Assembly: GCF_023973145.1 (NCBI RefSeq)
Contig: NZ_CP099546.1
Coordinates: forward strand, 3,348,001-3,412,000
Source: Natronosalvus vescus
GTDB taxonomy: Archaea; Halobacteriota; Halobacteria; Halobacteriales; Natrialbaceae
Direction: 5' to 3'
Length of the DNA: 64,000 nt
Below the pieces are notes generated by a model, which saw only the letters and a program-made list of their open reading frames with translations, was not told the DNA's origin and did no database searches. The position numbers and the translations under genes were made by a program. Below, one piece after another: positions 47,569 to 55,623 of the stretch (the stretch's first letter is position 1; each line of letters starts with the position of its first letter).

Positions 47569-48029
47569 TTAGAGTTCTTTTGTAGTCCGCTGGTCAAATG
47601 GGTGTGCTGCTTTAATTATTGCGGGAACACCCTCATCAAACTGGACAACAAACCGGTAAGAAGACGAGGTGAGATCATCATCACAATTATGATTGGCATC
47701 AGATCGGTCTTGTTCAGCGGTTACGACCACGGACAACTCCGCATCTTCCGGATTATAAGATGGTTCGTGATCGTTGAGGTAGCCACAGGAAGAAGACCCG
47801 TACTGACTAATTCCTTCAATGATAACTTTTGAGGCGTCTGGCTCTACTGTGATTATCGGTTCGTCTCCCCAATTGGCGTCAGTGTCTACATCGGTTTCGA
47901 AATTACTCTCGATGATTTCTGTTGGTTGAGATGAAACAAAATCCTCCTCCTATGAGTTTCTATTAATCAAGCAACCAATCATAGTTATTGAACTCGCGAT
48001 GCTACCAGCGAGCAACGACCGTCTTTCAT
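47569..48029 (-). pseudogene. Degraded Tat lipoprotein gene, low GC (frameshift and in-frame TAG)
   Basis: Not a standard open frame; read directly from the minus strand. From ATG 48029 the text reads ATGAAAGACGGTCG; adding one A would give MKRRSLLAGSIASS, a twin-arginine start, and the frame continues to lipobox TMIGC. A TAG at 47950-47952 interrupts after INRNS, after which an open frame of about 125 codons runs to the stop at 47569 (for example GYLNDHEPSYNPEDAEL and RFVVQFDEGVPAIIKAAHP). GC is well below the surroundings. Original role unknown; a secreted lipoprotein lost by frameshift and nonsense mutation. Confidence 0.75.
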
Positions 48030-48235
48030 AAACGTAACCATTATATGTCCGAATATAGGCTTTCTGCCCGGCGATGTTCAGTTCACGCAACAATTCTAAG
48101 ATTAAACATGAATAATTATGTACTCACAACGATAGTGGAGTGCTGTATATTCCTCTGCATGCAGCAGGCCAATAATGTAAGAGACGAAGGATTTCAACAG
48201 AATAAGGACGTTCTAGTCGGTTCCGTGTAACGTGT
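48030..48235. other. AT-rich gene-free stretch
   Basis: About 200 bases, the most AT-rich part of the window (ACATATAATGG, AAGATTAAACATG). It holds no convincing gene; together with the lipoprotein remnant it forms a 670-base island of foreign-looking composition. Confidence 0.55.
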
Positions 48236-49000
48236 TTAGTCGCGAATGCGAACGAACCCGTTCTCGAAGACGACCCGGTTCGGAATGATGTACTCTTTCG
48301 AGTCGGACTCGACTTTCGTCACGAACAGCGTCACCTCCTGGACGATGCCCACTCGATCACCGATTTCGACCCGGTCGCCAATGCCGTAGGGCTGGTTCAA
48401 CAGGAGGTACATCCCGACGGCGCTCGAGACCAGAAAGTCCTTGAATGCGTACGCACCGACGATCACCAGGCCAACGGCGTAGACGGTCATGAGGACGACG
48501 AGCGGGAACACGTGGACGCCGATCTGCGCGAGGGCGATGAGGAACGCCACGTACAGGACGGAGTACTTGACGATCTTCGGGAGAATCGACACCTCGGGGA
48601 GTTTGACGCCCCGGAGGTATTCACTGACGGCGAGTTCGGCCTTGTCGGCGACGACGAACCCGATGAGTAACACGAGTATCGCCACGAACAACTGCGGGAC
48701 GAACATAACGATCGTCTGCCAGTACGCTTCCGCAGGAAACAGCTGGGCGATGTGGATCGCCGTGAGCAGCGTGATACCGTAGATAAACCACGAACTCAGC
48801 CGGGCGACGATTTTGACCGTCGACGTGCCGAGAGACTGGGCAGTCCGTTCGAACGGAGTTCCCTCGACGGCCTCGGGAACCCCCGCCGCCCGAAGCAACT
48901 CTTCGTTCAGCCGACCGACGACGTAGCCGATGGTGAGCCCGAGCACCAACACGGCCATCGCTATCACGACCGGCTCGTCGATGAACGTCTGTAGTGGCAT
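48236..49000 (-). CDS. MscS family mechanosensitive channel (short form)
   Basis: 254 residues. An N-terminal helix, then a TM pair around residues 80-130, and the channel core: TM3-like IVGAYAFKDFLVSSAVGMYL and the upper beta domain GDRVEIGDRVGIVQEVTLFV and YIIPNRVVFENGF. It stops after the beta domain and lacks the C-terminal alpha/beta domain of E. coli MscS, as in many compact archaeal forms. It would release solutes on hypo-osmotic shock. Its start lies one base from the end of dacZ, so the two are one operon. Confidence 0.92.
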   Translation of the reverse strand: MPLQTFIDEPVVIAMAVLVLGLTIGYVVGRLNEELLRAAGVPEAVEGTPFERTAQSLGTSTVKIVARLSSWFIYGITLLTAIHIAQLFPAEAYWQTIVMFVPQLFVAILVLLIGFVVADKAELAVSEYLRGVKLPEVSILPKIVKYSVLYVAFLIALAQIGVHVFPLVVLMTVYAVGLVIVGAYAFKDFLVSSAVGMYLLLNQPYGIGDRVEIGDRVGIVQEVTLFVTKVESDSKEYIIPNRVVFENGFVRIRD

Positions 49001-49001
49001 G

Positions 49002-49814
49002 TCAGTACTCCTCCGGGTCGACCTCCAGAATAATCTCGCCGGCTTTGAACGCCCGTACCATCCCGTCGCTCTCCGAGAGGACGATCGCGATGGCGTTCGT
49101 GTCGCGCGTTATGGCTCCGCCAGCCATGTGTCGCGCACCGAGGCCCTTCGGAATGTCGACCCCTTCGGCGGAGGGCTCGAGGTAGCGGTAGGCAGAGACC
49201 AGTTTCCCCGAATCGGAGATAATAAACGCGCCATCGAGCCGGGAGAACTCCTTGAGCATGACGTTCACGATCGGGTCACCCACGTGCACGTGGGACTTCT
49301 CGAACGGGTTGTAACTCAGCGGGCGGGACTTGTTCATCACTTTGCCAGCGTCGCCGACGATGAACAGCGCACCCACCGGTTTTCCTTTTTGCCCTTTCTT
49401 TCCGAGTTCGATAGCCAGCTCGAGGACCGATTTGATGACTTCGGGATCGGCTCGCGATTTCGCGAACAGGTTGTAGATTCCGGACTGATCGTCGACGGAG
49501 GCGCGCACGCGCGAAATGGTGTCGATACCGTCGCCGAAGACGCTCGTCGCACACGCCAGTTCGTCACCGTCTTCGATAATTCCCTGCTGGAGGCCACCCT
49601 CGAGGCCGAACCGGATCCGTTCGGCGACGTTCTGGAATTCGATCGGGAGTTCGACGAACGTCTTGGCGCTGACGTTGTTTTCAGTCCCGACGACGATGAG
49701 TTCGAGGTCGTCGATATCCGCGAGGCGTTCGTAGTACGAGCCGCTTGGAGAAAAGAGGACGACTGCCTCGACATCCGAAAAGAGATCCCCGAACACGTCG
49801 TCTACTTCGACCAT
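49002..49814 (-). CDS. dacZ: Diadenylate cyclase DacZ (c-di-AMP synthase)
   Basis: 270 residues. The DAC domain (about 120-265) contains the DGA site LDGAFIISDSGKLVSAYRYL and the G-x-R-H site GLGARHMAGGAI, both needed to join two ATP into c-di-AMP. The N-terminal part (about 1-115) is the DacZ-specific domain (ELPIEFQNVAERIRFGLE). c-di-AMP controls osmotic balance and K+ transport in bacteria, and in haloarchaea DacZ is tied to salt adaptation. mscS follows directly. Confidence 0.95.
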   Translation of the reverse strand: MVEVDDVFGDLFSDVEAVVLFSPSGSYYERLADIDDLELIVVGTENNVSAKTFVELPIEFQNVAERIRFGLEGGLQQGIIEDGDELACATSVFGDGIDTISRVRASVDDQSGIYNLFAKSRADPEVIKSVLELAIELGKKGQKGKPVGALFIVGDAGKVMNKSRPLSYNPFEKSHVHVGDPIVNVMLKEFSRLDGAFIISDSGKLVSAYRYLEPSAEGVDIPKGLGARHMAGGAITRDTNAIAIVLSESDGMVRAFKAGEIILEVDPEEY

Positions 49815-49940
49815 TGTCTACTACAACCAGTTTCCGATCGAATAAGCGTTTTGGGAGCGTCTGACATGTGTCTGCCACCGATTGCTGGTATCGCCGTATT
49901 CGGAGCGAACACCGAACCCACCATAGCTACGACTTCTTCT
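49815..49940. other. Upstream region of dacZ
   Basis: 125 bases holding the presumed dacZ promoter, and the edge of the structured element. No other gene. Confidence 0.4.
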
Positions 49941-50310
49941 TTGACCTCCTCCACGCCCTGAAGGACGTGGAATCCGACCATCGGATTTCCGCCGAGTGTG
50001 GCGTTCGAGGTTCCAACCCGCACTCAAGGGGAACCGGTAGCATACCGGAGGAACTCTCGTTTATTCCCCTGTATAGGGCTGTGGCCCGGTCAACTAGGCC
50101 CCGTCGAATACCATGTCATCGCCGTGCGAACCACCGCTGGTTCAATACCCCTTGAGGTTCGGGGTCGGCATCTCACGGTATTCGTAGTACTCCATGGGAC
50201 GTGGGCCACATCAAAACAGTTACGATGGAAATCCTGTCCGGCCATCGATTTCGGACGTTTCACTGGGCCTACCGCTCGACCCGCGCCTAAAGACGCGGGT
50301 ATGCGCTCTC
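49941..50310 (-). mobile_element. Structured IS200/IS605-like segment without tnpB (MITE or orphan guide-RNA region)
   Basis: Both ends are palindromic: TCCACG/CGTGGA at 49950-49971, and ACCCGCG/CGCGGGT at 50279-50300. Between them are further perfect hairpins: AATCCGA-CCA-TCGGATT (49971-49987), CCGGTA-GCA-TACCGG (50034-50048) enclosed by GGGGAA/TTCCCC, and GGGC-TGTG-GCCC. Read on the minus strand, the end next to 49950 resembles the right end of IS1341-type elements, where the TnpB guide RNA is encoded. No nuclease frame is present. Limits are approximate. Confidence 0.55.
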
Positions 50311-50457
50311 ACTATGTATCATCGCGATAACCATGTCAGATATTTTCGCCCGGGCTGATCGGATACACTCACATACACCCGTGAGAACCCGCTCGAGACG
50401 TCCGCGGCGGTCGCCGCCACACGGGGGTATCATACGTCATCCCGGTGTTCGTTCACC

Positions 50458-51504
50458 ATGGCTGAGAACGACGGCCCCCCAGCCTCCCACGCTGATCGGT
50501 CGTTCTGGGATCACGTGAATCTCGATTCAGTCAACCGCTGGGTTTTCCTCAACGGTGATCGTGGGCTCCTCTCAGCACTCCTCCTGGTGTGTGTACTGGT
50601 GCTTTCGGCACTCCTGATCGCTGGAGGCATTATCACACCCACCGAGAGCGAACACGTCACCACCCTCGCTGCGGCGCTGATCGGCGGGATGCTCCCATTT
50701 ATCACCGTCGTACTCGCCATCAATCAGCTGATCCTCTCCGAGGAGTTCGGAACGACCGGTACGTTCGAAACACGGCTGGAAGAAACCCGTGACTTCCGGC
50801 GACAGGTCGAATCCCACACCGGCGTGTCACCGAGCCCGGTCGAGCCAGCGGCGTTTCTCCGGGTACTGATCGAAGCCAAACACCGGGCGGCACGCGAGTG
50901 GCGAACCGCTCACCGAGACTGCGTCGACTCGAGCGAACTGGCTGCAGCTATCGAGACGCACGTCGAGCATACGACAGACCTCGACGCCGAAGCAGTGTCG
51001 ACGCTCGAGGACACCTCCTTTGGCTCGTTCACGGTCATCGAGGTCATCATCCGCTACAACGATTCCTGGCAGCTTCAGGTACTCCGGCGACTTCGGGAGA
51101 ACCACGGCGACGAGTTCTCGGATCGGGATGTCGAACGACTCGAACTGTTGGAGGCACTGCTCGGTGATATCCACGTGAGTCGCCAGTACTTCAAAACCGT
51201 CTACATGCAACAGGAACTTGCCGATCTCTCGAAGATCCTGCTGTACGTTGGCTTTCCGACACTGTTGGGTGGGGCGTTCGTCGTCGTTGGCTACGACAAC
51301 CTGCTGGCGCTCGACTTCCATCCCGCCGTTTACTGGATTATCGTCACCGTGACCATCCCGGCTCTGTTCAGCCCCTTTGCAGTCTTGCTGTTCTACGCGA
51401 TTCGTATCGCGACGATCGCCCGACGGACGGCCGCCGACTTTGGCCCGTTCGTGTTACAGCAGGAGCTACCACAGGAGGAAAAGGGATCACTCGGTGACGA
51501 ATAA
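50458..51504 (+). CDS. Haloarchaeal multi-pass membrane protein of unknown function
   Basis: 348 residues. Two N-terminal helices (SALLLVCVLVLSALLIAGG and LAAALIGGMLPFITVVLAIN), a large cytosolic domain of about 160 residues rich in charged helices (RDFRRQVESHTG, EHTTDLDAEAVSTLED, RRLRENHGDEF), then two C-terminal helices. No family I know; the layout of two helices, a soluble domain and two helices recalls small ligand- or ion-gated proteins. It follows the structured IS-like element after 148 bases. Confidence 0.75.
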   Translation: MAENDGPPASHADRSFWDHVNLDSVNRWVFLNGDRGLLSALLLVCVLVLSALLIAGGIITPTESEHVTTLAAALIGGMLPFITVVLAINQLILSEEFGTTGTFETRLEETRDFRRQVESHTGVSPSPVEPAAFLRVLIEAKHRAAREWRTAHRDCVDSSELAAAIETHVEHTTDLDAEAVSTLEDTSFGSFTVIEVIIRYNDSWQLQVLRRLRENHGDEFSDRDVERLELLEALLGDIHVSRQYFKTVYMQQELADLSKILLYVGFPTLLGGAFVVVGYDNLLALDFHPAVYWIIVTVTIPALFSPFAVLLFYAIRIATIARRTAADFGPFVLQQELPQEEKGSLGDE

Positions 51505-51621
51505 CGGGACGATAGATACCCTCGAGCGCCGCTTGACGTCGGCTTTCGTGACTGTTCGACCGGATCGACAGTCACGGCCGCTACCCTTTTCTGCGGGGTC
51601 TCCCTCTATCGGTACAATTGG

Positions 51622-52536
51622 ATGATCGAAGTTGCGAACCTTCGCAAGGAGTACGGAGGGTTCGTCGCCGTCGAGGGAAGTTCGTTCTCGATCGACCGTG
51701 GCGAGGTGTTCGGCATCGTCGGCCACAACGGTGCCGGCAAGACCACGACGCTGAAGATGCTCGCCGGTCTGATCGAACCGACCGGTGGCACCGCCATCGT
51801 TGCAGGTCACAGCGCCGGCGAGCCCGCGATGCAGCGCCGGCTCGGCTTTCTCCCCGAACAATCACCGCTGTACGAGGAGATGACGCCGATTTCCTATCTC
51901 GAGTTTTTCGCCGACCTTTACGACGTGCCTCGGGGCGTTGCCAGTGAGCGCATCGCCGAATTGCTGGACCGTCTGGATCTCGAGCACCGTGATCGCGAAC
52001 TCGGCAACATGTCGAAGGGAATGAAACGAAAGGTGGCTATCGCGCGGGCGCTGGTCAACGATCCCGACGTGCTCATCTTCGACGAACCCGCTTCCGGGCT
52101 CGATCCGGTGACGACGAACTACGTCCTCGAGTTCACGCGCGAACTCGCAGACGAGGGGAAGACGGTCGTTTTCAGCGCGCACAACCTCTTTCACGTCGAG
52201 AGCATCTGTGACCGGCTCGTAATCATGTCCGAGGGTGAGATCGTCGCCCGCGGCACGATCGCGGACATCCGCTCGACTTACGGCGGCACGACGTACCACG
52301 TCACCGCAACCCATACGCACGGTGGCGTCGCGGTCGGCCAGGATGCCATCGCCGCCCCTGTTCGTTCAGTCGCTCGTGAAAACGGCACGATACGCTACGT
52401 CGTGAGCGACATGGACGGCGTCGACGCGGTTCGAACCGCCGTCGAACGGGCGGGCGGCCAGGTTACGGACATCCAGACGAAAACGCCGAGTCTCGAGCAG
52501 ATCTTCCTCGAGGTGGCTGGGGAGGCGTCTGCGTGA
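51622..52536 (+). CDS. ABC transporter ATPase (exporter, CcmA/NatA type)
   Basis: 304 residues. Walker A GHNGAGKTTT, an unusual signature NMSKGMKRKVAIARALV in place of LSGGQ, Walker B VLIFDEPASGLDPVT and H-loop VVFSAHNLF. The C-terminal 80 residues form a domain seen in NatA-type exporter ATPases. It begins the operon with the permease-protease fusion and a second permease, overlapping the next gene by four bases. Likely drives export or a stress response; substrate unknown. Confidence 0.92.
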   Translation: MIEVANLRKEYGGFVAVEGSSFSIDRGEVFGIVGHNGAGKTTTLKMLAGLIEPTGGTAIVAGHSAGEPAMQRRLGFLPEQSPLYEEMTPISYLEFFADLYDVPRGVASERIAELLDRLDLEHRDRELGNMSKGMKRKVAIARALVNDPDVLIFDEPASGLDPVTTNYVLEFTRELADEGKTVVFSAHNLFHVESICDRLVIMSEGEIVARGTIADIRSTYGGTTYHVTATHTHGGVAVGQDAIAAPVRSVARENGTIRYVVSDMDGVDAVRTAVERAGGQVTDIQTKTPSLEQIFLEVAGEASA

Positions 52537-54437
52537 CGGTAGGATCGGATGTGCCAGAGAGCGATGGGGCGGATGTGTCCGAGAGAAATGGGGCAGATGT
52601 ACCAGAGAGCAATACCGAGGCCGACGACGCCGACTCACCGGTACGCACTGTCGTCCGACGCTGGCGAAGCGTCCTGAGACGTACCGGCCGGATCACCCGC
52701 TGGGAGGTTAGCCGAACCACCGGCACGGTCGATCGAACGACTGCCGTCGTCGTTCTTGCCCTCCTGCTGACTGTCGGTGTCGTTGGCTTCGCGACCGTCG
52801 ACGACGGCGTCGGACTCGAGGACGGTCTATACACCGTTTCCGTCGACGAGGACAGCCCCTACTACGACGTCGCCGTCGACGACCCGACGTTCAGGACGGT
52901 ACCGCCCACGGCCGATGCCGACGTCGTCGTCTATCGAAACGGCCAGATCGATCATGCTGACACACCGAAGGGGGAAGCCGCCTACGCCACCTTCGCCGAC
53001 GCGATTGCGATCGTGAACGAGGCTCGCATGCTCGAGGAGATGGATCAAGCGGCTGCCTTCCCCGTTCGCGTCAGTCTGTTCTACGAACAACGAGCTTCCC
53101 TCGCGGAACTCGAGACCGGTTCGCAGGGATCCACCGACGAATCCGACCAGCAGCGTGACGACTCGACGGACACAGATTCGTCGACGGGTGACGGTGGGCA
53201 GGAAGCCAGCGACTCGAGTGACGGTTCCGACGGCGGAATCGGCGTCCCGGAGTTCGGGGGTGGCTCCATCGAGGAGAGTGCCCACCCACAAACACCCGGC
53301 TCGATCACGCCGCCGTTTCCCTTCCAGTCGCTCGTGCTCGCCTTCCTCTTCGTCATCCCGATGAACTTCGTGATTCAGGCGTACGGGAGCACGATCATGG
53401 ACGAGCGAATCAACCGTCGGGGAGAACTCCTGCTCGTCTCGCCGGCCTCGCGCTACGAGATCGTCGCCGGGAAGACCCTCCCGTATCTCCTGGGAGTGAC
53501 GGCTATCGTGATCGCCATCGCCGTCGCCATCGAGGGTGGAACTGTCTCGGTCGCCGCCGTGTTCCCCATTGCGTTGCTCTTCCTCGCTGCGGCGTTCGTC
53601 GGTGCGATGTTCGCTCGATCGTTCAAGGAACTCACGTTCGTCACGGTCGCGATTTCGGTCTTTCTGACGACGTACACGTTCGTCCCGGCGATCTTCACCG
53701 ACGTGACGCCGATCGCCATGATCTCGCCGCTCACACTCGTCGTCCTCGATCTCCAGGGCGAGAGCGTTCGGTTCGCCGAGTACCTCTTCTCGACGGCACC
53801 GTTTTACCTCGGAGCGCTCGTCCTCTTCGGGTTCGGCATGGGCAGCTACCGCGAGGAAGACATGTTCACCCAGAAGCCGATCCCCGCGAAGGCAATCGAC
53901 GCCGTCGCGACCCACGTCCGGGGGTATGCGAGCGTCTTCGCCATGCCGATCGTCTTCATCCCGTTCGTCTTCGCCGCTCAGCTGTTGACCGTCGCGCTCG
54001 TGTTCGCCCTGCCGGAGACGCTGTCGCTCCCGATCATTTTCGTCGTCGCCGCTGCCGTCGAGGAATTCGCCAAGAGCATCCACGTCTACGCTGGCTACGC
54101 TCACTCCCGGTTCGAATCCTCGCTTCGGGTCGCCGTCGTGCTGGGGGCCCTCTCCGGACTCGGGTTCTTTCTCGGGGAGAAACTGACCCACGTCGTCCAG
54201 TTCGTCGGCCTCCCTGAACTGCTCGAGGGCCAGGCCGCGTTCGGCCCGACGCTCTCGAGCGCCCCGCTCACCGTCGTCGTGGCGGTGGCCCTCGCCCCGC
54301 TCGTGCTCCACGTCGTCACGGCTGTCATGGGTGCGATCGGTGCCAGGAGCGGGCGCACCACCTACGCACTGGCGTTTTGCTGTGCCACGCTCGTACACGC
54401 GGCCTACAACGTCGGGGTGATCCTCCTTGTCGCGTGA
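52533..54437 (+). CDS. ABC-2 permease fused to a PrsW-like intramembrane protease domain
   Basis: 634 residues. Residues 1-60 are disordered; TM1 is near 66-88; an external region (about 90-260) contains a Ser/Asp-rich linker. Around 265-460 is an ABC-2 permease core with the conserved cytosolic segment EDMFTQKPIPAKA at its end. From about 465 a PrsW/M82 protease-like domain follows, with motifs EExxK (AVEEFAK, about 510), FxxxE (FFLGEK, about 549), H near 593 (LHVVTAVMGA) and HxxxN (HAAYNVG, about 622). Both halves look complete. Confidence 0.88.
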   Translation: MTVGSDVPESDGADVSERNGADVPESNTEADDADSPVRTVVRRWRSVLRRTGRITRWEVSRTTGTVDRTTAVVVLALLLTVGVVGFATVDDGVGLEDGLYTVSVDEDSPYYDVAVDDPTFRTVPPTADADVVVYRNGQIDHADTPKGEAAYATFADAIAIVNEARMLEEMDQAAAFPVRVSLFYEQRASLAELETGSQGSTDESDQQRDDSTDTDSSTGDGGQEASDSSDGSDGGIGVPEFGGGSIEESAHPQTPGSITPPFPFQSLVLAFLFVIPMNFVIQAYGSTIMDERINRRGELLLVSPASRYEIVAGKTLPYLLGVTAIVIAIAVAIEGGTVSVAAVFPIALLFLAAAFVGAMFARSFKELTFVTVAISVFLTTYTFVPAIFTDVTPIAMISPLTLVVLDLQGESVRFAEYLFSTAPFYLGALVLFGFGMGSYREEDMFTQKPIPAKAIDAVATHVRGYASVFAMPIVFIPFVFAAQLLTVALVFALPETLSLPIIFVVAAAVEEFAKSIHVYAGYAHSRFESSLRVAVVLGALSGLGFFLGEKLTHVVQFVGLPELLEGQAAFGPTLSSAPLTVVVAVALAPLVLHVVTAVMGAIGARSGRTTYALAFCCATLVHAAYNVGVILLVA

Positions 54438-55539
54438 GCCGGGGTCGACTGCGACCGTATCAGCGAACGAGGACGCCAACGCGAACACGACGTTGAACGC
54501 CCGTCTGGCGATCGTCGTTCGCGAGTGGCGTTCCCTTCGCTCGGAGAAGACCATCGTGCTCGCGCTGGCGATTCAACTCGTCATCGCCGGGTTCTCCGGC
54601 TTTCTCGTCGTCGGCCTCGTCTCGATGTACGATCCGAGCGCCGTCGACGGACAGGAGATGACCGTCGCCCTCACTGGCGACGACCGGGACGCACTGCTCG
54701 AGGCCGTCGGCGAGCGCGACGCCATCGAGCCGCGACTGTACGACGATCCGGCTGACGCGCGGGTGGACTTCAGTCAGCGGCGCGTCGCTGCCGTCCTCGA
54801 GACAAATCGGCTCGAGGACGGGACGCTCGCGGTGATCGTGACAGCCCCCGACGAGGGGATCGGCACCACGTTGTTGATCGCGGAGCTACAGGAGACGTTT
54901 CAGGCCGTCGAGTTCAATGAGCGCCAAGCCAACGCCGATCGACTCGAGTCGCCGCCGTTGCCCGTCCCATCCACGAGCGGGAACCCGTACATCGGGTTCA
55001 CCTACACCATCCTGATTCCGCTGTTGTTGTTCTTGCCGGTGTTCATCAGCGGGTCGATCGCGGTCGATTCGCTGATCGAGGAGCGCCAGCGGGGAACCCT
55101 CGAACTGCTCCAGGTGGCACCGCTCTCGTTCGTGGACGTGATCGATGCGAAATTGGTGGCGACGGCGACGCTCGCCCCACTGCAGGCGCTCGCGTGGTTG
55201 TTGCTGCTGGCGGTAAATGGCACGGCGATCGTTCACGCCGCCCCGTTGATCGTCCTGGTGTCCGCGTTCGCGTTACTCATCGTGGCGCTCGGTCTCGGCG
55301 TGGCCCTGTACGCCCCCGATCGGCAACAAGCACAGTTGCTCTATTCCGCCGGAATCGTCGGCCTGCTCGTGGTCACGACCCTCTTGCCGGAGCATCCCGC
55401 AAACACGATCGCGAAACTGGCCATCGGCAGTGCAACGACGACGACGTGGCTGTTGCTCGCCAGCTACGGGATCGTCGCTCTTGGTGCGTACTTCTGTCTT
55501 CGTCTCGGGGTCGATCGGGTGGACGCAACGGCGCTGTAA
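54427..55539 (+). CDS. ABC-2 type permease (NatB-like) of the same exporter
   Basis: 370 residues. A large external domain (about 70-185; VALTGDDRDALLEAVGERD) is flanked by TM1 near 48-68 and five later helices, with the conserved family segment IEERQRGTLELLQVAPLS after TM2. The start is uncertain: TTG at 54427 overlaps the stop of the fusion protein, and no ATG or GTG lies nearby in frame. A translationally coupled TTG is the simplest reading. With the ATPase and the fusion protein it would form one heteromeric exporter. Confidence 0.88.
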   Translation: MSREPGSTATVSANEDANANTTLNARLAIVVREWRSLRSEKTIVLALAIQLVIAGFSGFLVVGLVSMYDPSAVDGQEMTVALTGDDRDALLEAVGERDAIEPRLYDDPADARVDFSQRRVAAVLETNRLEDGTLAVIVTAPDEGIGTTLLIAELQETFQAVEFNERQANADRLESPPLPVPSTSGNPYIGFTYTILIPLLLFLPVFISGSIAVDSLIEERQRGTLELLQVAPLSFVDVIDAKLVATATLAPLQALAWLLLLAVNGTAIVHAAPLIVLVSAFALLIVALGLGVALYAPDRQQAQLLYSAGIVGLLVVTTLLPEHPANTIAKLAIGSATTTTWLLLASYGIVALGAYFCLRLGVDRVDATAL

Positions 55540-55593
55540 TGGGTCGCTCGTGAGCCGGTTGGCTCACAACGGACACCCTAGCAACCCGAGAAG

Positions 55594-55599
55594 TTATAC
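55594..55599 (+). promoter_or_regulatory. TATA-like box before the penicillin acylase gene
   Basis: TTATAC, about 28 bases before GTG 55624. It favours that start over GTG 55603, which lies only 7 bases away. Confidence 0.55.
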
Positions 55600-55623
55600 G
55601 GCGTGACACGAAACTCATCGGCC

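Noticed and set aside
47602-48230. Small plus-strand frames in the AT-rich island
   Set aside because: They oppose the lipoprotein remnant, whose signal peptide and long sound frame are more convincing.
49998-50330. Plus-strand frame of 110 residues in the structured element
   Set aside because: It crosses several perfect hairpins and has no known content; the region is better read as an IS-like structured segment.
52827-54554. Minus-strand frame of 575 residues over the permease-protease fusion
   Set aside because: Highly charged Glu/Arg/Asp text typical of reverse reading of membrane proteins in GC-rich DNA.
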